NCBI GenBank assembly: GCA_014898415.1
Contig: RCTD01000001.1
Span: 2,294,001-2,358,000 of the forward strand
Direction: 5' to 3'
From: Stromatinia cepivora
Taxonomy: Eukaryota > Ascomycota > Leotiomycetes > Helotiales > Sclerotiniaceae
DNA length: 64,000 bases
Shown here one piece after another: positions 1-12,208 of this stretch (positions within the stretch are counted from its first letter, which is position 1; every line of letters starts with the position of its first letter). The translations under genes and the position numbers were made by a program. The notes beneath the pieces were generated by a model. The model made no database searches. It saw only the letters and a list, made by a program, of their open reading frames with translations, and was not told the DNA's origin.

Positions 1-522
1 CAAGTAGCATTATTTAGGCAGCGACGTTTGCTCCATCGTTCATATGATTTGTCGAGCGGGAAGCATATTTCCTTGTTGAGAAAAATTGTAAAAATAGTAT
101 AAGCAATAAGAGCTTTTTACAATATTGAACAGTTTTAATTCAAAAGTATTTGTTCATACACTCCTTGGCGAGGCTGCTGTCTGGAATGCGTTCTGGAATC
201 TTGCTTATAATGGACAACTCAGCCTTCAGCCATGTAGGAAGCTCAATTTTGATCGGTTTAACCCTTGCTCAATGAGTCTCGGCATCCGCCTGTATTTCGG
301 TCACAAAGTTTGAGATATGCGCTGGTGGAAAATGCAGGTGAAAACGCTTACTTGTGTTCCTAGCTATGTTTTCTTATTAACACAGAATTCCCCCCTCTCA
401 AAAAGGTGCTAGTTTTCGTCTGCACGGTCTCAAAATTTTTGGGAAGGCTTACAGACGTCCATCAACATCATATCACGAAGATCGCCCTACCCAGACCGGC
501 CTCTCCCAGATAGTTGCCCTCT
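1..522. other. Left-edge intergenic stretch, upstream of the HET-like gene
   Basis: No convincing coding region was seen. A short open frame near 125-313 has no recognisable family feature and no plausible context. The final 150 bases before the ATG at 523 hold CT-rich stretches typical of fungal promoters and 5' leaders. No TATA box or other specific site could be assigned. Confidence 0.5.
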
Positions 523-2885
523 ATGTCAACATCAGTCGATATTAACCACCATTTCGATGGACAAAGACATTGGTTCAAACAGTTTTGGTATACGAACCCT
601 ACGTTGAGGGATGCAGAAAAGGCGGGCCCCCTCGAACCAGTACCTACACATTTCCACAGAGATATCTTGAACCGGGAGACATGGCGACCTCGAGATCTTC
701 TCAGATATATCTCTCCTTTCTATGGAAAGCCATATCATATGATCGTACAGGCCGCTCCCGGCCCCAACACCCAACCCCAGGGAGAATGGAGGCGGCGACC
801 TGTGGGAGGAAACGTGCCTACACTTATGCGGGTATCCACATGGGCCATCGGAAATCGGCTCGAAACTGCCGAAGACTATGCCTTGGCTATCGGAAGATCC
901 ATTCTTGTTCTTCCTATCATAATGTTTATTGTCCTCTATCCGATGTTTACTAATGGCGCTGGAAAGGACAGTGACAAATATACCAGTTTCCCACACAAAT
1001 GCTACGAGTATCCAAAGCATGCACTAAATCAGCTAGATGCTTCACCAAATGCATTGGAATGGGTTAAGGGACAGCGAAAAGATGATGGAGACAAGACCTA
1101 TATAATTAAGGGTGAACAGAATCGTCTTCTTCGACCTCGTGCCTTGGTTGTCTTCCGTAACAATAGATGGGATGTTGTCGAAGACGGAAGTTTTACTGGG
1201 CCGTATATATTTATTAGTTTTGCAGCGGCTCAGTACCAGAAGCCGGTTCCAACAGATCAAAATCCTGAAAAGACCGAGCTAGATAAGGAAGCCATTGATC
1301 GAAGAGCGAGAAAGCTTACACTACATCATGGAATGGAAGCTTATTGGGCAGACTTTCATGTGAGTATTGCTGCTGATGCACATCCCAATAAAAGGAAATT
1401 ACTGACATATACATCAGTGTAGAGCAGAATTACAGCCAGAGGCTACTGATGATGTTCATCGATTTTGTGATGTCACCCGTGGAGCTGAAAAGGTTTGTGT
1501 TGTATTGCCAAGCCATTCTCCTGAATTTCTAGTATTCTTTGGTCAGCGCCTCTGGTGTTTACCTGAGATATTACTTGCCCGAGATCATAAAGTCAGTCTT
1601 TGCACGCCCGACTTCCAAAACAAAGATGGCGTGGATAATATAGAAGTTGTTGATATCATGGAGTTCACGCATCGATCGTGGGCAAGGACGCTCACACCCA
1701 GTAATGAAATTATCCACGATGGCAATGACGAGGTTTTCCGGTTGTTGGCAGAGCATTATACTGGCTCATTGTCTCTCAGTCGACTTGAGCTGATTCAAGT
1801 CGCACTTCAAGCTTTGAAATCTAGACAATACACGGAGTTCCAACGTGGTGACATTGCCTACGCTCTCATGACACTGCTTACGAAGCGCCCTCGTATGGAT
1901 CCTTCTGACACAGAAGAGCAAGCCCTTGCAAGACTATCACTAGCTAACGATAGTGACCAAATCGTCGAGCGTATGGCTTGCATGGACGGTATTCGCATGA
2001 GAGGTAAACCTGCGTGGTTCAATCTTGAAGATGATCTCGGCGCCAATTTGTGGGATATCCAGCCACTTTGCCAAGTAGCAGGCGTTTGTCATGATGGTTC
2101 CGTGATTCTGGATGGTGCCCATGCAATCTCCATTCGTTGGAAGGACATTCCAAGAATTTATTCTCTCAGAAGAGTGACCTGGAAAAAGCTGGGCGCTGAC
2201 ATTGCGCTGAGATCCGGAACAGTTTGGTTCGTTGTTGGTATTAGTCTTGTGTCTGCTAAGTCAACTGTGGGACTCGGGGCCTTCTTCTTGGTGTTGGGAC
2301 TTATTTTGTTGCTCACATCACCACTCTCTGTGCATATTCTCTATGGTGGAAAAGTTTGTAAGTAAAGTCCTATCGCCCTGAGTCTACAAATACTAACAAT
2401 ATAACCAGGGGGAGCTTGCCCTTGGCTCATTGGCTTCGAAGGAACACTCCCGCTTGAACAGATCGAGCATCTCACTTTCGGTAATGCAATAGGCCGTCTT
2501 CAATACTCACCTTCCGGTGGCCCGTACTGCACTGGTAAACCAGATGAGAGAATTGGCGCAGAACCTCGCTACAATGTCACCGATCTTCCTCGCGGGCACA
2601 GATTGTTTACATTGATCGATACTGTAAGTTTTACCATTCTTTTGCGGTTAAAGGAGATAACAAAACTAACCACATACACCTTAGGGCACAATGACCGTAA
2701 CCGTTTTCTCCGCTGAACGGCCGCCATCTGTAGCATTACTGGCGGGTAAAGAAGGAGGTATGTTACGCACGATACTATGCTCCTATGAAAGATCCACAAA
2801 TGGATTGCGCAAGGAATGCGTCTTGAGAATGGAAACGCCAATGTGGGATTCCAGTAATGCGATAGGGTGGGTCAAGCTTACTTAG
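523..2885 (+). CDS. HET-like multi-exon membrane protein, about 730 aa
   Basis: Four exons join in frame: 523-1359, 1418-2357, 2409-2623 and 2685-2885, with GTGAGT or GTAAGT donors and AG acceptors. Introns are 58, 51 and 61 bp, and the second has a textbook CTAAC branch site. The ATG at 523 is the first ATG of the frame. One hydrophobic stretch lies near residues 127-144, and two more near 546-590 suggest membrane anchoring. Exon 2 carries a HET-like core: a D-V-x-R-G-A stretch, then QRLWCLPEILL around residues 322-332, resembling the R-x-W-T-L-Q-E signature of heterokaryon-incompatibility domains. A region reading RLSLANDSD follows. I recall this architecture from a fungal family often misleadingly labelled 3-hydroxyisobutyrate dehydrogenase; nothing here resembles a dehydrogenase. 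The role is inferred only as nonself recognition or signalling. It is intact and ordinary in base composition. Confidence 0.8.
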
Positions 2886-3924
2886 TGAAACAAGGAGGGA
2901 CATGAGATGAGATGCATCTTGACGATAGGGTTTCTTTTGTGTTGTAGGATCTGATTCTGAACATGATGAACAATTGATTCTTGGAAATAATTTGATGGTT
3001 GGGTACGAGGTGTGTTTTTAATGATGGATAGATGATACCTAATCAGTAATGATATTGTTGTTTTTTGATTATAAGACATACCTCATCAGGTCTATGATGC
3101 AAACTAGGGTTTATATTAAGCATATTGATCTCTGCTTATGGTTGTCATTTGGTTAACAAATGTAAGTGTCCTACAATGTGCAATACCAAATGAGCATGAG
3201 AAGAACATTGGTGGCAGAACTAAATGATATGAAGGTAAAAAAACTGGATATTTATACAATCTTATCAAAAAAGAATTACTACAGAGAAGTCATAATGGGA
3301 ATCTGAAATGGATTGCCATTAAGTGCTTGATGATTGGATGATTGGATGATTGGTTGATTGGTTGATTGGTTGATTGGTTGGTTGTGTAAGTGGGGCCTAG
3401 TAATACAACATCTAGCCTACCCACTTCCTTCATACAAACAAAGGTCCATGCAGTTATGGCATGGCATTATGGAATTCAAACATAATCAGCCAGTAACATA
3501 TATTGGCTATTAGTCACATCCATCAATGTATATACATACAAATGAAGCTTGTCACATGTAGTAGAAATAATGTTTGTTGATGTGATAATATTGAAATATA
3601 GTGTAGTAAATATTCTACCATCTTTGTGGTTGTAGAATAGCAACGCAAATTGAGAGAAGGGTATTTATTTCCTGTCTGAATAACCTAAGGTTGCTGTGCA
3701 TGATGACATAGTCTTTGTAATTTCTCCGCCTATTCTTTGTCTTTGAACATCTTACAGAGAAAGTTGGAACACATCAAGTATAGATTATATACAATGCCTC
3801 AGATTCATCCATTTAATCTATTGGCTTCGCAGTCTATAATTTTTGAAAGCAGAAACTTCCACAAATGGAACCACAAACAGAATCACAACCAAAACACCAG
3901 ATATAAATCAGCTACCGTTTGATC
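2886..3924. other. Intergenic region between the HET-like gene and the first 2EXR gene
   Basis: About 1 kb with no supported gene. It contains a tandem repeat listed separately at 3330-3385. An open frame at 3737-3922 has no family features and ends just before the next start codon, so it is more likely leader sequence. Confidence 0.5.
3330..3385. repeat. GATTGGWT microsatellite
   Basis: About seven imperfect copies of an 8-bp unit (TGATTGGA, then TGATTGGT), ending in a GGTTGG variant. The change from A-ending to T-ending units within one array suggests slippage after a single point change. It lies about 540 bp upstream of the 2EXR start codon. Confidence 0.8.
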
Positions 3925-4629
3925 ATGTTCAAGTCCCTTCGAAACTGGAGCTCAAAAGCTGTGTCTTCGAGCCTACCAAATTCTGTACAGGATGATACTA
4001 CTGAACCAGCTTTCCCATTGTTTAGGAAACTCCCAAGAGAAATCAGATTCATGATATGGAAATTGGCAGCTAATACCAACCCAGCACGCCGAGTGGAAAT
4101 TACTGACAATGAGTTCCATATAAATACCCCATCACCTTCCACTTTATTTGCTAACCACGAAAGTGAAATTATATCTAAGGAAGTTCTCTGCAAGCTTTTT
4201 GATGGCCAAACATTTACAGGCAAGACACATGAAGTATATTTCTGTCCAGAAAAAGATACAATTGCTTTCAGATATCTCCGATATTTCCGCTTCCCACAAG
4301 ATCGATTTATCCACGGGCCACCAGACAAGACCTACAGGTTTCCTCCACAGCCAGAGTGCGACCCGGTCAAAATACTTGAGCTGGAAGAAGACCTTGGGAT
4401 GTGGATGTACAATGCTGTTCATTTTGGATCCTTGGATCAGTTGATCCTCCGTATTGGTAATTATAGTGATAATCATCGTGATCGCGTTCTTCATGAAGTG
4501 ACAAAATACTATCAAGACAAGCTGGTACACGGCAATTGCACCAAAATCCCTGAAATCATCATTCGTGTTGAGCAGGACCTGCAAATCAGAAGCTGCACTT
4601 CATTCGAAATGCGAAGCATATGCATATAG
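3925..4629 (+). CDS. 2EXR domain protein, 234 aa
   Basis: A single-exon gene starting at the ATG at 3925. The N-terminal third holds the 2EXR signature: FPLFRKLPREIRFMIW around residues 30-45, followed by a second motif of the LFANHESEIISKEVL type. 2EXR is a short fungal domain with two conserved E-x-R motifs, an F-box-like leader helix, and large lineage-specific families in Leotiomycetes and Dothideomycetes; no biochemical function is established. The C-terminal part ends with a KIPEIIIRVEQ segment also seen in the other two 2EXR genes here (IPRVFVIP, KIPEIILSP), so the three are related along most of their length. Base composition is normal and there are no internal stops, so it is probably functional. 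Confidence 0.8.
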   Translation: MFKSLRNWSSKAVSSSLPNSVQDDTTEPAFPLFRKLPREIRFMIWKLAANTNPARRVEITDNEFHINTPSPSTLFANHESEIISKEVLCKLFDGQTFTGKTHEVYFCPEKDTIAFRYLRYFRFPQDRFIHGPPDKTYRFPPQPECDPVKILELEEDLGMWMYNAVHFGSLDQLILRIGNYSDNHRDRVLHEVTKYYQDKLVHGNCTKIPEIIIRVEQDLQIRSCTSFEMRSICI

Positions 4630-5061
4630 ATTAGGATGATTTTGTTTTTTCCATTTCATTCGCCCTCATTTATACAAGGAATATTCTATTTCTTTTAAAC
4701 TAAAAACTCTTCAAGTGATACAAACAATCAATAACTCATGTAATAATGACCAAAATTAAGTACCATTCTCCTTTGCCAATACCAGTATAGACCCCCCTAG
4801 TTGCCCAAGACTATTGGTTGGAATAATCATGCGGTAAACCTCTATTACAATGGGAGATTATTCTCAAGCTCTAGAACTAGGAAAACACTGCGTGAACTAT
4901 ATGAGAATCGTTTTGGAATAATCCCCCGTAACTCCCACAAATACCCAGAAAAGCCCTAGTTGAATCTTTACCATCACTCTACATCATTGACGGCAAGAAA
5001 CTATCTGATTCACAAGATTTGTACCATACATAAATTAATCTATCCTCAGACTTTCAACAAC
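4630..5061. other. Intergenic region between two 2EXR genes
   Basis: About 430 bp without a supported gene. It presumably holds the terminator of the upstream gene and the promoter of the downstream gene. No repeat or conserved site was recognised. Confidence 0.5.
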
Positions 5062-6120
5062 ATGTCTTCAAACGATCAACATCCAGTAAGCCCAGGGCGT
5101 GTACGAGCCCTCACGAACAAATGGCAAGGCGGAGACGCTCTCAGTACATTACAGACCACTCTTCTGATGCTGGATGCCCTTCCAGATAGAAACTGTAGGA
5201 TGGTTCCTCAGTTGTTACCTGGGCCAGCTCTTGCAGTGGAAATAAAAAGGTGGGAAAGTAGACTTGACCCAAGCCCTTTGCAGCTTACTCTGATGATGTT
5301 CAATATTCTTCCTGATTGGGAACGTGCTATTGTCCCTCAGAGCGTTCAGCCAAATGTTGTCCAAGTTCGGACAAACTCAAACTTGAGTACTTTCACTTTG
5401 TTTCCCCTGTTACCTCCAGAGCTTCGGCTCATGATTTGGGAATTGTTAATTCCAACAGTACAGCGTTACAGCATTACTGATAATGCAATGAAACACAACA
5501 AGATTCACTCTAGGAAGAACCCCATCATACTCTATGTGAACTCTGAGTCCAGGAGTGTGGCTCTCAAGGATTTGAAACTTCTTTTTGGAGGTGCCAATCC
5601 GAGTGCCCCTGGGAAGCATAACTATGGCGTTAACATGATTTGCTCTGAACAATTCAAGTATTTCAACCCGAAGCTTGATATCATCCGCTTCGACGGCGAT
5701 GCGCGGGAATTCTATTTTTCCTTGGGTCCCTATCCCGCGCCTGCAGATATCATCGATCAAGAACCAATGGACGAGTGTGACGATATTTTTGATATCGAGC
5801 TTCGTGAAGACGCATTGTGCGAAATGGGCCCTAGTCCAAACTTCCGAAACCTTAGGTTTTTAGCGATCATATACACGCACTCCCGCTCCACCCCTTTCCT
5901 AGGAACTAGTACCAGAGGCGCCAGGCTCTTTGTACGTAACATGCATCGAAGAATTTTGAGGGATATAAGAAGGGTGCTCCAATGGTTTCAAACCCGGCTC
6001 GATCGAGGTTTGGTCACTCGGATCCCTAGAGTTTTCGTTATACCTACATGGAAGGACATTCGGTTAATTCAGTCAACTCGCGATTACGCTAGGCAGATTC
6101 TCGGCACCAATCCGCGATAA
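5062..6120 (+). CDS. 2EXR domain protein with duplicated N-terminal leader, 352 aa
   Basis: A single-exon gene. The frame is open further upstream but contains no earlier ATG, so the ATG at 5062 (context AACAACATGTC) is chosen. The 2EXR core, FTLFPLLPPELRLMIWELL, sits near residues 112-130, with the second E-x-R motif (VNSESRSVAL) about 45 residues later. Residues from about 20 to 100 contain two copies of a related segment, LQTTLLMLDALPDRN...VPQ and LQLTLMMFNILPDWE...VPQ, which the other two 2EXR proteins lack. The C-terminus ends in a basic helix and an IPRVFVIP strand shared with its neighbours. It lies 603 bp from a large retrotransposon but shows no RIP-type stops. Function is unknown beyond the family. 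Confidence 0.82.
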   Translation: MSSNDQHPVSPGRVRALTNKWQGGDALSTLQTTLLMLDALPDRNCRMVPQLLPGPALAVEIKRWESRLDPSPLQLTLMMFNILPDWERAIVPQSVQPNVVQVRTNSNLSTFTLFPLLPPELRLMIWELLIPTVQRYSITDNAMKHNKIHSRKNPIILYVNSESRSVALKDLKLLFGGANPSAPGKHNYGVNMICSEQFKYFNPKLDIIRFDGDAREFYFSLGPYPAPADIIDQEPMDECDDIFDIELREDALCEMGPSPNFRNLRFLAIIYTHSRSTPFLGTSTRGARLFVRNMHRRILRDIRRVLQWFQTRLDRGLVTRIPRVFVIPTWKDIRLIQSTRDYARQILGTNPR

Positions 6121-6723
6121 ATCCCCGGCAAAAATCTACTGTCACATGATGGCATCGTTCAAACCCAGCATCCGTTCGCAGTGCTAGTTAGAAACATCCA
6201 CTAATTATTTTAATCCCAATACAATAATTCCATTATTCAAAAAATCCTTTTTCCCTTCTAAACCAAGTGATATATATTTCTTTATCCCTAGTAATCTTTT
6301 TAATGAATCTAGTAGTTATAGTATCTTTTATTTTATTCATTTTAATAATATTTAAATATTTATATTTATTATTATATTTATAGTAGTACAGACTCTTGGC
6401 GAATTATAATAAGATTTGAGACTCAGAGAATTATAATAATATTAGTTTGTTTTATATCTCTTTTATTATAAGTAATATATATTTATTTTCATTTTCATTA
6501 AACTTTCTTTATTTTTATTAGCTTTTAATTCCCTCGAATAGTATTCTCAAATATAGATTTGTAGTATATAATTCTTATTAAGACTCACTACTTCTATATA
6601 TTATAGATTATTTATATTATATATATATACTTCTTTGTTTATATAATATATAATAACAATTCTAAAGTTTTTATAACCTCTAAGATAATCTACAACACAT
6701 CCTAAATAGAAATAGTTATATTA
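6121..6723. other. AT-rich transition zone before Copia-1
   Basis: Composition changes within about 150 bp of the 2EXR stop codon, from gene-like to extremely AT-rich sequence. No gene or recognisable transposon domain was found. The last five bases (6719-6723, TATTA) are the left target-site duplication of Copia-1. Confidence 0.6.
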
Positions 6724-6889
6724 TATTAACTTTTGGTGCAGGAAGTAGTAGTATTGTTGACTATATAGATTGAACTAAGGATCTATAATTCTAGTAGGAG
6801 TAGAATTGAGATTATCCTTAAATATGATTTGTACATCATTATAATCTCGTAATCTCAATTCTAATCCTATAATGATTTCATTTCCAATA
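6724..6889 (-). repeat. Copia-1 3' LTR (left)
   Basis: 166 bp, aligning base for base with the right LTR and with the solo copy at 41409. The outer (left) half keeps GC-containing sequence. The inner (right) half is transition-mutated, for example CACCATTGTGGT in the other copies reads CATCATTATAAT here. The outer terminal TG has also become TA. Confidence 0.93.
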
Positions 6890-6921
6890 CTTCCCCATTG
6901 AGGATATCCTATTCGATCCTT

Positions 6922-9900
6922 CTAAACTATTAATCCCAACATTTTCTTAAATCTTTCGAAAGCAATCCTTGCATAAAGCTTCATCATTCTGTCGGCAACC
7001 ATATCGTATATATTGATATAACTAATAACGATTTTCTCCTTTTCTATCAAATCTCTAATAAAATGATAACTGATATCTATATATTTGGATTGTTTATACA
7101 AATATGAATTCTTAATTAAAACTAAAGCATCTTGATTGTTATCAAACATTTGAACTATATCTTTGTTCTTTCCAATATAATTTGATTTAAATAAATCTTT
7201 AAGTATTTATATAACCCATCTCCCTTATTTGATAAACATTATCATTATAATATATTCTGATTCCATATTAAAGATAACCACAAACATTTGTTTCTTATTA
7301 GCCTACAATATAAAGCCTTTATAAAATATCACAACTCCCCCTGAAACACTTTTCCGGTCATATTTGTCATTAACCCAATCTGTATCTATATATACCTTTA
7401 TTATATTGTCAAATATATTATATTCTTTACAGATATCAGATTGTACTCCCTTTAATCCGAACCATAACTTCTGTTTGATTATTGATCGTAAATATCGTAT
7501 TAGATTCTTCAAAACTATAATATAATGTTTTGTTGATTTTGCCATAAATTGTGAAAATCTTTCAATTGAGAACACTATATCTAATCGAGTATATACCATT
7601 AGATAAATTACACTTCCTATTCATTATTGATATTCATTTACATCTACTAGTTCATCATCATCGATTGCTGGCCGGAGATAGGTATAATCCATTATTAGCA
7701 ATTTCTTGACTTGATATTATCTATATATAATACTATATTTGATTAATATAATATCGAGATATTCTTTTTGATCTATAATTAATATATACACTTTTCTATC
7801 ACAAATAATTCTAATATCTAGAATCTTATTAATCTCCTTTAGATTCTTGATATTAAAACAGATCGATAGCTTTTCATCGAATCAAATGATTTACAATGAT
7901 ATATGCAATACAATAATAATATCATCGACATATACCAATAATATTATATTACGGTCTTTGGATATATATAGATATAAGTCTGCCAAACTTTGTACAAAAC
8001 CTATACCTAAAAACTCTTTCTTCAATAATAAACTCCAGTCCCTTTCAATTTGCTTCAAACCATATAGGCTTCGTAAAACTCGTAATATATATCCCTTTTT
8101 GATTTTGATACCTTAAGATAATTCAAGGTAGATCTCTTTCTTCAAGTACAATTCGATAAAAGCGTTTTTGATATCGAAATATAAATATTCCAAATTTTCC
8201 TTTACAACAATAATTAAAAATAATCTGAATATATTTAATCTCATTATTGATATAAATATTTCGTTATAATCTTTTTCTAATACCTAACTGAACCCTCGAA
8301 TTATTAATCTTGCCTTGAATCGTTTTACCTTGTTATTCTTAATCTTAACTATAAATACCCATTTTATCGAAACCAGATTACTTCCTTTAAGAAATATATA
8401 TTCTTCCCAAATACTATTTTGAACCAAAGATATGATTTCCTCTTGAATAACTTCCTTCCATTTTTCAGAATATTCTCAATCCGATATTACTTCCTTATAA
8501 GTTCTTAGTATTTTGATTCCTAGAACTTCTTCGACCGGATATATTACATCTTCTATATTATCTATATCTATCAATGAAATTATAAAATCTGAAACAATCT
8601 TATCTTTAATATAAAGGTCTATTTTATAAATAATTAGAATTGTAATTATAATATATTCTATATTTTCTTGAATTTTGGCTTATATAAATATCATAATCAA
8701 TACTCTTATAATCTTACTTTCCTATTCTTCTTCAAGATCTTATTCTATATCTCTTTTCCATTTTCGTATTAAATATCTTGGGGATTCGTTTTCAAGATCC
8801 ATTTCATCCTTTTATTCGATCTCAAATGATTATGGATTTACTTTGTTTTTTGATCCTGTTGAAATAAATTTATCAGCGAAATTTAAAATAGTTTTAAATT
8901 TTGCTCTTAATATAAATTTAGGGTTTGCAGAAGTTGACTTTTGGATTGGATTTTTTGAAATAATGGATTTGATATCTAAAATATCCTTGAAAAAAGATTC
9001 TTGATTTGTTTTCTGGATATTATCATCTTCATCTTTATTATATATTGATATTAATATATCTAATTTACCTGATTTCAATTCGACAATTAGGGTGCTTGAT
9101 ATAATCATTGAATTTAATATAATATCTATTAAAGAAAACACTTGAAATGAAAATAATACAAGTATTATATTTGATATTGAAAATAAAGAAAATGCTTTAT
9201 TTGTTACCGATTTATTACAAGGTTTTCGATTTGATTTTATATTCTTTATTCCTTATAAATTTGATTTACAATTTCTTAATTTAAAATCCAAATCTCTTTT
9301 TCGATGAGATTCATTTATAATTATTTTGCTTAATCAAAATATATAACCTAATTCTAGAGAATACACTTTAATATATTTATTTATAACTTTTGAATACCCT
9401 AAGAATACATCGATTCTCGAAATATCCCACAATTTGTTATATCTTTACCCTTTCGAAATAGTTTTGGGATTAATATAAATATAACATTTGCTCTCCCAAA
9501 CTTTGCATATCTTTATATCTAATATTATACCTATAAAAACTTCTATAAGGGATCAATCTATTCTATTTATATCAGGATTAATATTAATGCAATTCCTGAT
9601 ATAAATATTATACTTTATAGTTTCGTCCCAAAATTCTAATAATAATCCAGTTTCTTTTAGTATTGCTTTTATATCTGTCTCTACAGTCTTTATATTCTGT
9701 TCTGCGGATTTGTTTTGATATAAAAAGGCAATTGTTATAATTTCGGATTATATGCCTAATGATTATTTACAAATAATTTATAGGAGTTCTGGTATATTAT
9801 CAATCCTAATTACAATAATCTTTTCTTTAATAACTAATTCCATCTCCTTTTTCCAAGTTTTTAATATTTGAATTGTATCATCTTTTTATTTAAATAATAT

Positions 9901-11637
9901 AATCCAATTTACTTTTGTATAACTATTAATAATCAATATAAAATAACAATTCCCTCGAATCGATTTTAGGAATAATCCTGTAACATCGAAATGTATAAAT
10001 TCGAATCTCTTTGATTTGTATAGACTCAATTGCTTCGGAATACAATTGATCATTTTGATGAATATATACATTTTATAAATATCTAATTCAATTAAGACCT
10101 TTATTGGTTTGATTATATTGGATATCTTGTATAGATTCTTGATCTTGTCTGGATCTAGATAGTTGAATCTTCAATACCATAATAAGTATCTTTTTTTCTC
10201 CTTAAATATTAATTCGTTATCGATACCTTTGGTGCTATCGATTATCTTTAAAGAAAAGCCTTTTTCCTGATCATTTTGGTATACACTAGAATAGAAAACT
10301 ATATCCTTATATCCTTTGATCATATATAAAACCATATATATTCCGTCTTACATTCTAATACAAATGACTTTCTTATTATCCTTTTTGAAATATATATAAT
10401 AAAAATTGAATTCCCTTTACAACCCTATTTCGCAGATCCTTTTTCCTGACAACAAATTTACTTCTAGCCCTAATATATATAACATATTTGAAAATAGCAT
10501 CTTAAAATCATCTTCGTATACTATATCCACTAAACCCCAATAACAACAATACATCACTCCTTTACCAATCTTTATCCTTTGTTTAGCAATAGATTCTATT
10601 GATCTGAATAATAAAGATTGGTCAAATATATATAAAGAAGCGCCTATATCGGCATACCATTTGCTAAAGGAAGCTTTATTAATAGTTTCCTTTATCAAAT
10701 TATAATCTTCCTTTATTATATCCTCAATATCGGAATCTGATTTAGAAATATTATTAATAAAATATACTTAATCTTTTTTGTTGAAATAAATCTTTTTTAG
10801 ATTCGGTAATCTCTTTTTCTTTTAATAACAAAGGTAATTACAAAGGAATTTACTGGCTTATACTAAATACAAATAGTTTTATATATAATAACCTTTTCTT
10901 TGATACAAATCGCAAATATTATTTGAGGTCTTGAAATCTGATTCTTAATATTGAAAAATATATCTAAATCCTTTCACAATTTGCACTAGCTCTAATCCAT
11001 CCTTAAAACAAAATTCCTTAATCTATAAATACTTGATCTTATCATCAATACTAAAGTTGATTTAAATATCCAATATATCCATTACTCTTTGATAATCGAT
11101 TAAAAGATTATGTATTAAAACCAAAAATAAAACAATATCTTGATATATTAATCAACAGCTTTTATTTACAGCTCCTAATTTCCTTTTATACTCTTTCAAT
11201 TTATTTTAGGTTTCGATAATAGTTATATCGAAATAGGTATTAGATTGAAATTTGAAGTTCTGGATTATTATCATATATATATTGGTTGTAACTACACTGA
11301 TTCTAATATATTTTGATTTAAAGTATCTCCAAAGTATATATATTATTGAATATTCATTGATAAAGACTTTATTATTATCATTAAATGTTATACAAATATA
11401 CAATAACGCATTCGCTTTGTCCTTTAAGTATTCCGATTTCAACTCGATATTGTAATATATACGACCATTAATCTCATAGACAAATACTGTATTGGGTCCT
11501 ACAATCTGCGCATATTCATTTAATATTTGATCAATTATATAAAACCATCCTTTCCCTTTTAATTATATCTTTGTTTATCTGAACCATCGCTTATGATTGT
11601 TTTGATCGAACTTCGAAGAATTGTTTGATTCCGACAT
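6922..11637 (-). pseudogene. Copia-1 gag-pol relic
   Basis: On the minus strand the gag start codon is still readable at 11637, followed by about 19 sense codons (MSESNNSSKFDQ) before the first stop. The zinc knuckle at about 10873-10914 has lost three of four metal ligands to Tyr (C-x2-Y-x4-Y-x4-Y). The protease region at 10417-10698 reads WYADIGAS where the family has D-S/T-G, then LEVNLLSGKRICEIGL. Integrase remains at 9886-10071 include FIHFDVTG. The RT active site YVDDII is intact near 7920-7936. RNase H covers 7303-7599 (MVYTRLDIVFSIERFSQF, DRKSVSGGV) and ends at 6922-7149 (DMVADRMMKLYARIAFERF). Frameshifts and stops are numerous, so no product is expected. Confidence 0.9.
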
Positions 11638-12042
11638 TGTAAAGGTTTCTTACTATTTGATGAATATCAAAAATAATCTTCAGATTTTTAAAACAATCTT
11701 AAAAAAAAAAGGTATATAATAAATAAATTCAAAATAATAAAGAAATATAAAAATAAAACAATAAAAAAAATTCATAAAATCATATTGTAATATGTTTTCT
11801 TGTAGTTATACAAACTTGCTTTTCGCCTCTATTATAATTCTGTATCAACATTGTGTAGACTGCTCTCCGCTTTGACCTGTAATGTTATAAATTATAAACT
11901 GTATTGTCGTATTTCAACTCTACTTCAATAACATTATATAAAAACTCTGATTTTCACTCTGTTCCACCCCTATTAACTATACTAATCCTTTTTCGATTTA
12001 CTTTGCTTTCTAATTACTACTATACAACCAGATCTCATAACC

Positions 12043-12208
12043 TATTAACTTTTAATACAGGAAATAGTAATATTATTGACTATATAAATTGAACTAAGGA
12101 TCTATAATTCTAGTAAAAGTAGAATTGAGGTTATCCCCAAATATGGTCTGTGCACCATTGTGGTCTCGTGACCTCAATTCTAATCCTATGATGGCCTCAT
12201 TTCCAACA
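12043..12208 (-). repeat. Copia-1 5' LTR (right)
   Basis: 166 bp. Its inner (left) half is transition-mutated and its outer (right) half is clean, the mirror image of the left LTR. The right end retains AACA. Confidence 0.93.

Larger units (their letters stand above)
6724..12208 (-). mobile_element. Copia-1: complete, RIP-degraded Ty1/copia retrotransposon
   Basis: A full-length element of 5485 bp bounded by two 166-bp LTRs (6724-6889 and 12043-12208) and flanked by identical 5-bp target duplications, TATTA, at 6719-6723 and 12209-12213. All coding relics read on the minus strand in copia order: gag, protease, integrase, reverse transcriptase, RNase H. Next to the 5' LTR (on the right in this orientation) is a primer-binding site ending GGTTATGAG, complementary to the CAU anticodon-loop region of a methionine tRNA, as in half-tRNA priming of copia elements. 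A purine-rich tract (ATGGGGAAG on the minus strand) precedes the 3' LTR. Coding sequence is broken by many C-to-T/G-to-A stops, so the element is dead. Confidence 0.93.

Noticed and set aside
8675..9004. Plus-strand open frame of 109 codons inside Copia-1
   Set aside because: It lies opposite the minus-strand copia pol relic and is an artefact of AT-rich antisense sequence.
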